Below, in pieces: positions 47,001 through 56,623 of a stretch of 64,000 nt of DNA (the stretch's first letter is position 1; the number at the start of each line of letters is the position of its first letter). The stretch spans positions 372,001 through 436,000 of the forward strand of contig JAIQDT010001142.1 in the NCBI GenBank assembly GCA_021521415.1, in the 5' to 3' direction. The notes below the pieces were generated by a model. That model was not told where the DNA came from, searched no databases, and worked only from the letters and a program-made list of their open reading frames with translations. The DNA is from Bidens hawaiensis. Taxonomy: Eukaryota; Streptophyta; Magnoliopsida; Asterales; Asteraceae. Made by a program: the position numbers and the translations under genes.

Positions 47001-48615
47001 TGAGAAATATCTTCAAAGATTGACAAAGGAAAATGTGATGCAAGAGGCTGAAGGCTGGAGGAAAAGGGAATCAAAAAGGGAATTCTTAATAAAGGCTGGA
47101 AACAAGCCTGCCTTTTTGAACCTAAAATCATTTGACTCAATTGATAAAATATACAAGAATGCTCTTATTGATGATGTGGTAAATTATGTAGAAAAAGTAA
47201 GCAAAAAGAAGAAAAATGAAGAAAATAAGCTAATAGAATCTGATAGTAGCAAAAAGAGAATAGAAAAGAAAGTCTTAGATGAGACAGAGTATGAAGTTTT
47301 GAAAAGCAAACACAAAGACATAAAGTTTCTTTAACTCCATGGTTACAACTACAATTCTTTGATAAATCTATCTCTTGATGAACTAGAAAAGAAAGTCCAG
47401 ATGGTCAAAGATTCCCACAAGGAAAAGAAATGCTCCGAGGATTGCTTGAGAGAAAAGGAATTGAGAATGAGACAAGAGAAGGAGAGGGAAGAAGCAAAGA
47501 AAAAGAAGGAAGAGGTCACACAATGGTTCAATGATCCACAAAGAGTACAAACATTGAAGAACATTGTGAAGAATAAGGGAATGACTGAAGATCAATTCAA
47601 AAGCATTCCTCATAAGCAACTGCTTGACATCTACCATAGAGAGCAGAGATTATACATGGAAACACAAAGAAAGATCATGGAAGATAGAAGAAAAATGGAA
47701 GAAGAAGTAAGGGCAGAAATGATGAGTGCCTTACACAAAAGAGGTACCAATATGGGAAGATTGATGGTGCAGACAGATGAGACCATCAAGAAATAGTTTG
47801 AAGAATCTGAGATTGAGGAAACAAAGAAAATTCCAAAAGTCAGCACAAGCAAAACATTAATAAGGTCTGAAATTGTGAGACCTGAACAGTCAAGGAACTT
47901 GAACCTGCCCACACATCTCTACTTTGACAAAAGATCCAAGACCTTAAGAGTTTTGACTGAAGATAACGAAGAAAGCCATATAATCTTCAGGGATGATTTA
48001 AGAAACTTTTCAAAAGAACAATTGAAGAAAATGGCTGAGTTGGACCTTTATGATAATCAACACAGAAGCCAACTTGTAGGACAACAGAAAAATGACCTAT
48101 CAAAATTCATAAAACAGCAGTCTGAGAAAGGATTCCCATTTCTCAGCCAGAAAAGGAGAGAAATACATAGTTGAGCTGAGAAAGAGAGGAGAAGAAAAAG
48201 AATTAATGAAGTTCACACTTTAGAACTCTCTCTATGGGACTCAAAGAAGAGGAAGACTCATCAGGCAGGCAGCACGAGTGGTAAAAGAAGAACTTTGAAA
48301 GAGTGCTTAGCCATGAGAAGGGAAATGTTTGAGACAAACTCCCAGGCACAACAAAATGGACAGATGGCTCACCTCACCTACAACAAACACAATGATTCAA
48401 TATCACTGAGAAACGCATTAGGAGGGACTATTGCAGTGGTTATGTATGATGAAGACCTACAATTCATACATACCCAAGACTTACAAGACATAATCAATGC
48501 AAATTTTCCTTTTGACTCTCTTGATGCAGTGGAGTTTGACATGTTCAAACAAAAGGCTGCCCTTGTTAAACTTAAGAAAGAAAAAGCTATTGAAAGGGGC
48601 CAAAGGAGAAGATAG
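44002..48615 (+). pseudogene. Element D third ORF (Sirevirus env-like position), broken
   Basis: It starts at ATG 44002 (MALIFEKRHNMCARLEVGNE). The N-terminal part (to about 44700) reads as a folded domain, with FHDLR-like helices, then across a stop at 44368 FPLIYRFLIHHVIHSLSP, FNFSRFIFNGLV and MYPRFLQILI. Similar domains occur, from memory, in Asteraceae proteins next to Copia pol genes. Then come a very acidic Asp/Asn region (44790-45200), Pro/Ser/Thr-rich sequence (45200-45650) and a long Lys/Glu coiled coil (45668-48615) in two frames with a shift near 46205. Stops occur at about 44368, 44727, 45440, 45506, 47332, 47794 and 48172. I see no signal peptide or membrane helix, so 'envelope' is not supported by sequence. 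Confidence 0.8.
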
Positions 48616-48846
48616 CAGAATGGAGCTAACTGATGATCATCTTATTTCTGATTTATCTTTGTATTTTGTTTTGTGGTTTGTAATTTGACATGAAAAATTT
48701 GATTTGTAATGCCCAAGTGGCAAAATTCCCTTATGTAATGAAATGAAATTTCTACCTAACTTGTTTATCTTTAGAAGGTTGATACATGTGTAACTATATG
48801 CAGGTGTGTTTTGGTGCATCTAAGCTTGTTCCAATCTAGGAGAGAT
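48616..48846 (+). other. D 3' untranslated stretch and polypurine tract
   Basis: T-rich DNA after the third ORF ends in CTAGGAGAGAT against the 3' LTR; AGGAGAGA (48838-48845) is a short polypurine tract for plus-strand priming. Nothing else is seen. Confidence 0.7.
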
Positions 48847-49883
48847 TTTTGAGTCAGAAATTTGCTAAGGAAGACTGGAATCTTCTCAACCTCCTCTAGA
48901 AATCGGCTAAGTATGGACTTCGAGCAAGTTTGGACTATCGAGTATGGTATACTACCTCTAGCATGGTCTTCAGAACCATTTCTGGTTAATTCTTCTAAGT
49001 GTTGAAAGCTTCGAGCAAGCTACACTTCAACGAGCAAGAGTGTTCTTCCATCGAGTATGGATTGCCAATCGAGCAAACAACTTGATCGTTCAAGTTTTAA
49101 CCAAGTGATCCGAGCATAGGATGTCCAAGCACATGGTGACAAGCATTAATGCAATAAGAAGATGTCATATGCTCCAAGCATGGACTTCAAGCATGATTCA
49201 GTCCCCCGAGCAAGATTTACATCCGAGCATGCTAAAGATTGTTCAATAAGTCTCAAGACATTATTGAAGACATCAAGAAGAATGAGCTTGCTCGATGGAC
49301 TAGTTCGAGCAAAGCAAGGAATGGTCAAGAAGAACGAAGCTTGCTAGAGGAGAATATTTTCTATGTAAAACATTTTAAGTAAAGTATGCTCGAAGACACT
49401 CATCGAGCATACTAGCATATTGAGTCTACTCGAGCAAGATACATATCATGCTCAAAGACTCTTACACTTGTATTTGTATTTGTCTTTCATTATGTAATGA
49501 TTAGGGATTCTAGAAGGAATGTCAGGGTCTATAAATAGCAACCTAGGTTTCCATTTTTAGAAGGACGCTGGCAACGCATGCAATACGAGAAAACATTCCA
49601 AAAAGAATATTCCTTTTGTTTCCTCACACCGCCGCTGCCATCACGAAACCCTAGACATTCCTTCACTGTTTCATTAAATGATATATTAAATACAGTGAAT
49701 CTTTGTCTTTGAATCTGTTCTTACTGAATATTACTTTATCATTTCGTTTGTTATTATATCACACCTTCGTTCCCATCCGTTGAATATCCTGATTCCGCCG
49801 GGATATTCGACAGGCCTTTGGGTATTGGATCTATGTGCTCTTGTCGACCTACCTAAGGTTGCACCCGATCCCCGGCCCTGACA
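48847..49883 (+). repeat. 3' LTR of element D (about 1,037 bp)
   Basis: It starts TTTTGAGTCAGAAATTTGC (first G mutated to T) and ends GGCCCTGACA. It matches 33030-34059 closely, with scattered differences. It keeps GGTCTATAAATAGCAACC (49526-49543), which the 5' LTR lacks. TCGAGCA-type words are dense at 48910-49455, upstream of the TATA box. Confidence 0.92.
49530..49537 (+). promoter_or_regulatory. LTR TATA box of element D (3' LTR only)
   Basis: TATAAATA about 80 bases downstream of the last TGCTCGA-type words. By position it is the U3 core promoter. The corresponding bases are missing from the 5' LTR. Confidence 0.7.
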
Positions 49884-51332
49884 TAATACCAGATTTTGTC
49901 AAAAATATATTATTCGTTTTCCTAAACGAATCGATTTCTTGTTCTACAAGTTATACCTCTGATTATTTAAATAAACCACACCTCCAAACCCTAGAATGTT
50001 ACTCATATATTAACTCTCAGCCATCACTTTCACCATACTCAGGATATCTCCTTCGATTTTGCTATATTACTCAAGATACAAGGGTTCGTGTTTGGCTTTG
50101 CTATATATCCAACGTTTGACTTCCGTTTCCCATCGATTCAAGCATTTTCCGAATAAGTTGTTTACAACAAATTTGTTCATTATCATTCCATAGTGAATAA
50201 CCCTCAATAAATTTATGAGATTGAGGGGAATTGACAGGTCAATTGGAGTCTAACCCGTTTAAGGGCAAATTGGTCAATAACTTTGACCAATCAATTTCTA
50301 ATAATTCTGTTCGGAACCGACTTTCGGTCCAGAAGACTTTTATTTTTGTTTCGAGATTTTAAGGCTACTGACCAAAAGCCGACTTTCGACTTGCTGTTTG
50401 GATTCTGGTCAGTATCAGCTCGCTTAAACGTTAATTATCTCATAACCGGAGTTCTAGACATTCGTTTGGATCGATTCAAACGGCTATGTTCCTTATTTTT
50501 AATCATAGTTTGTTATCTCTAAGTTTCAGGCCTGTTCGGTTTAACTCAGTCAGCACATTAAAGGACGGTTCGTTCATTTAATCGTGTTTTTATTCTTACT
50601 TCTCGCACACTCCCCTAAGCAATAAGGTGAGACTATCATTCCCCTTTATTTTACTGTTTTCAAATATTCAAACGTAAATATTTTGTGTATTTCAATTAAA
50701 TGCTAGTTCCTACTTGTTTAAATGTTTACTTTATCGCATTCGGAAAGGTCTATCAAAATATATCACAGTAAGTATGATCATACGTGGTCTTAGTAGCCAA
50801 AGCCCATTCGCATGGCGATGGTCAACCGACAATCACATTTGTATGCTAGTCATAGTAGCCAATGCCCAATTCACAAGACAATGGTCAAATGACACATTAT
50901 TTGCTCATGGTTTGATTGATTATTACTCACATTATTTCGTTTGTGCATTTATTATTTATCATTTATTATATATATATATATATATATTAGTGTCGAAACT
51001 GGTGATCATCTCACTCAACATGTGTTGTTGAAAAATCTCTGTTTATTTTCTATGCATATGCAGAATACCATTTGAATTGAAGCTAAGGTAAAGAACACAT
51101 AGAAAGACCTTAGATAATAAAATCAAGATATATTTGCATTATTATTTTGTTATGGATTATTTATTTGTTTTGGGTTATATTTTTCATCTTTGGAAACTTG
51201 TGCACATGAATTGAAACTTGAAATAAAGAAATTAAATAGATATTGTCATATTTTATAATGTATGATAGTATCTTGTGAGCTGTGAACCATGGTTCGCACC
51301 CCGGCATTTCCGTCTTAGGTTGGGGTGTGACA
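49884..51332 (+). repeat. G 5' LTR, piece 3
   Basis: It resumes after D with the TSD TAATA and then CCAGATTTTGTC, matching 54239 onward in the 3' LTR. It ends GGTTGGGGTGTGACA before the PBS. It includes two copies of the 62-bp tandem unit (50787-50910) and an AT dinucleotide run (50968-50987). Confidence 0.9.
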
Positions 51333-51335
51333 GAT

Positions 51336-51348
51336 TGGTATCCGAGCC
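51336..51348 (+). other. Primer-binding site of element G
   Basis: TGGTATCCGAGCC, one base off the initiator tRNA-Met complement, three bases after the LTR. The LTR end plus PBS (GGGTGTGACAGA-TTGGTATC) nearly matches that of F (GGTGTGACAGAAGTTGGTATC). Confidence 0.88.
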
Positions 51349-52045
51349 GAAGGTTATAAGTTAGGTGGTTAGAAAAGTCCTAGTAATATGTTTAATACCC
51401 TATACGTGCCTACTTGATTGTCTTATGTGATTATTATTATGTGTGTACAACTTATTTAGATTATTTATTTATTTTATTATTTTAATGTTGTGCACACACA
51501 AATTCCTTGGATATGCCTCACTCTCAAAATATTTTTAAATTCCTTTATTAATTAAATTTAGTAGATAATGATCGGCCCATGAGTGTTACATGGTATTTTA
51601 AATGACCTGTGGTGGTTCACGAGATACTTAAATTGCTTTGTAACTCGTTATTTTAATTGGGCCATTTAAATTGTCATTGAACACTCATGGGAGGCCCAAT
51701 TCACAAAATTTATGTTGTGTTAGTTACTAAGGTTATTCACATTGCCATGGAAAGCTCATAGGAGGCCAACTCATTGGATATGCTTCATTATTTAATTTGG
51801 GTTCTCAAGCAACCATGGAAAGCCCAAATCAATAACATTTCATTTTTGGATTTTACTTTTTAGAATAAACATTGTCTAATTAACTAAATATCTCAAAATT
51901 ATTCACATTGTTTTAAATTCCGACGCATCCTTAAGTCATGATAAATCACTAGCACGATTTTATTACATTTCCCTATTATCTCACATTGACTCATTTACAC
52001 AATTTACGCATCCTCTCATGAAATTCCATCTTTGATCCTCTTAGA
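51349..52045 (+). other. G leader, non-coding
   Basis: About 700 bp between the PBS and the gag-like ORF. It has three loose repeats of a phrase around ATGGAAAGCCCA/GGAGGCCCAA (51640-51830) and no ORF. Confidence 0.6.
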
Positions 52046-52648
52046 ATGTCTTCCCTAAGAATCCATTGTCGTAATCAACGTTGTTCATCTGCTTCTCAAG
52101 ATCGCCGTCTAGCTGCTAGAATCACCAAGGAATTTACTGCTGTTGTGCCTGCTATTGTGACTCAGATCCAGAGTCTTAACTCGAATGGTTTTGCTCTCTC
52201 AGATGACCATGTTACGGATGGAACCCTTTCTCAAAAGAACTCTACACTTACCCCTTATAAAACCAAAAACGAATCCTCAACTGATGCTAAGGCCGAACCC
52301 AAACCCACTCCGCACAAAAACAACACTTCTCACCACAAACGTAAGTCCAATCACCAAAACTATGTCGTTATCCAAACCAAGCATCAACCTCAACAAAACC
52401 AAAATGTCCCGAACAAGAAACCTTATGCCGGTCTAAACCCGTTATGCTCCACTTGCAACTATCATCATCCGACTCAATCCCCGTGCCGTCTTTGCACCCA
52501 ATGCAATCGTTACGGCCACCTTGATAATGTTTGTCGTACGCCGCCTGGAGCGCAAGCCGTCCCACAACAGTCTGCATCGCCTGCTCCTAGACCCGCTACT
52601 ACCCGTGCTTGCTATAGTTGTGGAGACTTAATCATCTCTGCAATGTGA
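52046..52648 (+). CDS. Element G shortened Gag-like protein (200 codons)
   Basis: MSSLRIHCRNQRCSSASQDRR start; residues 20-60 resemble the N-terminal end of Gypsy gags (ARITKEFTAVVPAIVTQIQSL, compare F's IARQMQAAIPLIVTQVTAG). The sequence then goes straight into a basic, Lys/Asn/Gln-rich linker and the C-terminal zinc region (CSTCNYHHPTQSPC, then the knuckle CTQCNRYGHLDNVC). The capsid core with the WW and RL...LWSL-type helices seen in F is absent, so this is an internal deletion. The second knuckle starts (CYSCGD) but a frame shift near 52625 ends the ORF. Probably not functional alone. Confidence 0.72.
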   Translation: MSSLRIHCRNQRCSSASQDRRLAARITKEFTAVVPAIVTQIQSLNSNGFALSDDHVTDGTLSQKNSTLTPYKTKNESSTDAKAEPKPTPHKNNTSHHKRKSNHQNYVVIQTKHQPQQNQNVPNKKPYAGLNPLCSTCNYHHPTQSPCRLCTQCNRYGHLDNVCRTPPGAQAVPQQSASPAPRPATTRACYSCGDLIISAM

Positions 52649-53798
52649 GTACTCAACTCATCCATTCTCACAAAGCTCAAGCTATTCCCGCACCCTACTA
52701 CACTATCCATGCTTATCAAGTCTAAACCTACAACCATACATTCTTCAAGCTCCTCTCAATCAAGATCATTCCTATTTAACTCAAACCTATTAAATTCCAC
52801 ACCCGCAAGCTCAAGTTTACCATACATACTCCAATCAAACCCCACTCTTGCAACCATTCAAGCTCAACCTATTCAAGCTATTCCAAATCAATCTACCTCG
52901 GCTACTCAAGTTCTTATGGATACAACTCCTTCAAGTGCTCCAAGTCAAGTGAATCACGTCAACCATAACTAAAGCTTCTCAAAGACTCTGAAAACTTTTG
53001 TTTCTTTCGTTATTTCTATCATAGTTATTTTGTCTTTTTCAAGTTATGCATTGTATCGACTCTTTACTTAATTATGACATTAAATAATTTCAATTTGGAT
53101 TATTTATTATTTGCGTGTTTTTATCTCATGAATAAAGTTTCTTTTATTTATCAAGGTTAATTTCCTATAATATCATACTTTTAACTTTTTCTCGTTAATC
53201 ATGATTCATTTCAATATCTTCTTCAAGAAATCCATTCTTTTTCAATTTCCAAGATTTATACTTTTACATCAAAAGATGTTTTAGAAATTTCACTGTTTTA
53301 TTAATCAAATCGAAAGTTCATTTTTAGAAATGTTTTGTACAATGATGGTCTTCTGGTTTTATATTTAAATTTATCAAAACTTTTTTTTTTCTCAAAATTA
53401 TGTCTTTCAATGCTTTGTAACCCACACGATGAGACGGATTATGCGGACGATCCAACGATCAAGGTAATTATGGTCGCAAACATGATTATCCAAGTCCTTG
53501 CATGGAAATCTTAATGCGTACAATTGTGTGTCATAATCTAGAACCGAAAGTAGTTTGAGTAACGATATAAATGACAAAATGATAAGGATATGGTTGATAC
53601 GCCTCTGGTATATCCAATATATAAGTGTCCTTATCGGATTTTCATTTGGAGCGTTGCTCAGGCTATTAGAAGTTCTATGTTATGGTAAAAGATTAAATTT
53701 TATATAAAAATATTTTTCTTAAAGTTTAATTGTTTATAACACGATTATGTTTTAGTTTTCCTTAATTTCGGGATGAAATTCCCTAAAGTATGGGAAAC
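52649..53798 (+). other. G interior downstream of gag, non-coding
   Basis: It begins with the out-of-frame tail of gag (about 52650-52970, Pro/Ser/Gln-rich in more than one frame) and then AT-rich DNA with no PR, RT or IN. Just before the LTR lie TTCGGGATGAAATTCCC and AGTATGGGAAAC, the likely polypurine tract region. Confidence 0.7.
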
Positions 53799-55770
53799 TG
53801 TAACATCTCGGATTCTTCGTTATTGTTTACTCGATTTGGGAATGTAATTCGGGTCTTTTGTATCAATAAAATCATGCATTTATTAGTAATTAATTGTGTT
53901 TATAATTCTATGACTTTCAATAATGCCAAATAGCCCTTAGAAACTCTTAAAATCGCCTAAAATGGCCTAAAAATGCATTCCTGGAACTTCAGCGACTAAA
54001 ACTGCCAAAATCAAAAGCTATTGAAAACTCCCCCTTCGTGCGGCGCGATGGAAGTGTCTTGGATCCTTCACGAGGCACGAAGCAGCATCTGTTCAGCCAA
54101 ATTCGTTTCCGATTCTCATTAAATGCTAAATCTTTCCCTAAACGACCCAAAATCATGAATATTTAGCTACAAGTTAACTAATCTGCTATTATGAAGTGTC
54201 TAGGTTCATTCCATATGTTTCCATCATGATTTTGGAGATCATAATACCCGATTTTGTCATAAATATATTACTCGTTTTCCTAAACGAATCGATTTCTTGT
54301 TCTACAAGTTGTACATCTGATTATTTAAATAAACCACACCTCCAAACCCTAGAATGTTACTGAAATATTAACTCTCAGCCGTCACTTCACCATACTCAGG
54401 ATTTCCCCTCCGTTTTTGCTATATTACTCAAGATACAAGTGTTCGTGTTTGACTTTGCTATATATCCAACATTTGACTTCCATTTCCCGTCGATTCAAGC
54501 ATTTTTCGGGTATGTTGGTTACAGTAAAGTTGTTCATTATCATTCCATAGTGAATAACCCTCAATTAATTTCTGAGATTGAGGAGAATTGACAGGTCAAT
54601 TGGAGTCTAACCCGTTTAAGGGCATATTGGTCAACAACTTTGACCAATCAATTTCTAATGCTTCTTGTCGGAACCAACTTTCGGTCTAGAAGACTTTTAT
54701 TTTTGTTTCGAGATTAAGGCTACATACCAAAACTTGACTTTCCACTCGCTGTTTGGATTCTGGTCAGTACCAGCTCGCTTAAACGTTAATTATCTCATAA
54801 CCGAAGTTCTAGACATCCGTTTAGATCGATTCCAGCGGCTATGTTCTCAGCTTTAATCATTGTTTATTATCTCTAAGATTCAGGTCTGTTTGGTTTATCT
54901 CAGTCAGCACATTAAAGGACGGTTCGTTCGTTTAATCGTGTTATTATTCTTACTTCTCGCGCACTCACCTAAGCAATAAGGTGAGATATCATTCCCCTTT
55001 ATTTTACTGTTTCCAACGTTTTGGGGACATATGCGTATTTAATTCATATATATCGTATATATACACAAACTCGCAAACGTAAATATTTTGTGTATTTCAA
55101 GTAAATGTTAATTGCTACTTGTTTAAATGTTTAAGTTATCGCATTCAGAGAGGTCCATCATAATACATTGCAGTTAGTATGATCATACGCCGTCTTAGTA
55201 GCCAAAGCCCTTTCGCATGGCGATGGTCAGCCGACAATCACATTTATATGCTAGTCTTAGTAGCCAAAGCCCATTCGCATGACGATGGTCAACCGACAAT
55301 CTCAATTATATGCTATTCATAGTAGCCAATTCCCAATTCGTAAGGCAACGGTCAAGTGGCATATTATTTGCTCATGGTTTGATTGATTATTACTCACATT
55401 ATTTTGTTTGCGCATTTATCAATTAATATATATATATATATATTAGTGTCGAAACTGGTGATCATCTCACTCAACATGTGTTGTTGACAAATCTCTATTT
55501 ATTTTCTACGCATACGCAGGTTACCAGTTGAATTAAAGCTAAGGTGAAAAACACATAGAAAGACCTTAGACAATAAAATCAAGAAATATTTTCATTATTA
55601 TTTTGTTATGGATTATTTATTTGTTTTGGAGTATATTTGTCATCTTTGGAAACTTGTGTACATGAATTGAAATTTGAAATAAATAAATTAAATAGATATT
55701 GTCATATTATAAAATGTATGATAGGATCTTGTGAGTTTTGAACCACGGTCCGCACCCCGGCACATCCCTC
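53799..55770 (+). repeat. 3' LTR of element G, right end missing
   Basis: It starts TGTAACATCTCGGATTC and is homologous to the three 5' pieces in order. The match continues to GCACCCCGGCA near 55762 and then departs: the 5' LTR has about 25 more bases ending GTGTGACA, while here the DNA turns to CCATCTCCACC. It holds three copies of the 62-bp unit against two in the 5' LTR. Confidence 0.87.
55192..55378 (+). repeat. 62-bp tandem unit, three copies, in the G 3' LTR
   Basis: Units start GTCTTAGTAGCCAAAGCCC at 55192 and 55254 and TTCATAGTAGCC near 55316, each with GCGATGGTCAACCGACAAT-type sequence. The 5' LTR (50787, 50849) has two copies, so one unit was gained or lost after insertion. Confidence 0.85.
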
Positions 55771-56245
55771 TCCCTTAAGCCATCTCCACCACCATCGATC
55801 CACCACTCGTCGACATCAGCACGCGTCCTTCACCATTACCAGATTCGATAACCAGGGTCCGACAACTCGTCGGAAAAACACGAACGCCGCCCCCCTTGTT
55901 TCATTTATTTTGTTTAGCTTTTGATAAGTACTGAAATTGAAGCCAATTGATTGGTTAATCTTTGAAATTGATTCAATTAATCATCAATTTAAAACTTCAA
56001 TCTATCAATTTTGAGTTTTGAGTGATGGGTTTTAACCTTGGAAGTATCAGGAATTAAGCCTGAACATTTTAGTTTTAAGCCTACACGTTTTAGGTTTTAA
56101 CCATGAACGTTTTAGGTTTTGGAATTTAGCTTGCACGTATTTGTCCTTTTAGCCTTAAACGTATTTCACGTACATAATGTACGCTAAACGATTATTGTAC
56201 ATTAACTCACCCCTATATATGTGTGTGTGCATGTATGTATGTGTA

Positions 56246-56293
<48 letters not shown>

Positions 56294-56623
56294 GGTAATT
56301 TATTAGTTAAGGCCTGAATTAACTTAAGATTATAATGGAATTTTGTTTATCGTTATAATCTTTCTTTTATCTGAAACTCATAAATAATCGCCTTTAATTC
56401 TAAGTAGTTAATGCGGAAAAAGATCGAACATCGGTCAAGGATCAATATCTGAGATAACGGTTACCATAGTGAGATATCGGTGGAATATCAGTAATTTTAA
56501 TATCATGTAATATATATATATAGCATTTTAACACTAATAATTCAGTATAGTCTCTTACCATTAAAAAATTAACCTGTAAGGTCAATATTTGTGACTTGCG
56601 ATATCAAATTAGGAAACCCATTA
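55771..56623 (+). other. Unassigned DNA between elements G and F
   Basis: It opens with about 130 bp of GC-rich DNA (CCATCTCCACCACCATCG, CACTCGTCGACATCAGCACG, ACGAACGCCGCCCCCC) that interrupts the end of G's LTR. Plain AT-rich sequence follows, with short repeats of ACGTTTTAGGTTTT (56080-56120), an (AT)n run (56250-56288) and no ORF. The origin of the GC-rich piece is unknown. Confidence 0.5.
56250..56288. repeat. (AT)n microsatellite
   Basis: About 39 bases of uninterrupted AT dinucleotides, preceded by GTATGTATGTGTATAATT. Shorter runs lie at 50968-50987 and 55428-55442. Confidence 0.95.

Larger units (their letters stand above)
33030..49883 (+). mobile_element. Element D: large Ty1/Copia (Sirevirus-like) retrotransposon with a third ORF
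   Basis: LTRs at 33030-34059 and 48847-49883, PBS, decayed gag, decayed pol in Copia order, a 3.2 kb motif-rich spacer, a long third ORF in pieces, then a purine tract and the 3' LTR. An exact TSD, TAATA, lies at 33025-33029 and 49884-49888; the related empty site is visible at 54239-54243. Copia elements with an extra ORF after pol define the Sirevirus group, so I place D there by architecture. It is 16.9 kb, very long for a Copia, and not functional. Confidence 0.9.
17244..55770 (+). mobile_element. Element G: gag-only Gypsy-like LTR element, split by nested insertions
   Basis: The 5' LTR lies in three pieces (17244-17287, 32614-33029, 49884-51332) separated by elements E and D. A 2.5 kb interior (51333-53798) and a 3' LTR (53799 to about 55770) follow. 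Matching starts TGTAACATCTCGG occur at 17244 and 53799. The 3' LTR, uninterrupted, shows the target sequences of both insertions (TTACTCG near 53827, ATAATACCC near 54240). Only a shortened gag-like ORF exists and no pol, so G would have needed enzymes in trans. The 3' LTR lacks its last bases. A candidate left TSD is GTTTA (17239-17243). Confidence 0.82.
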
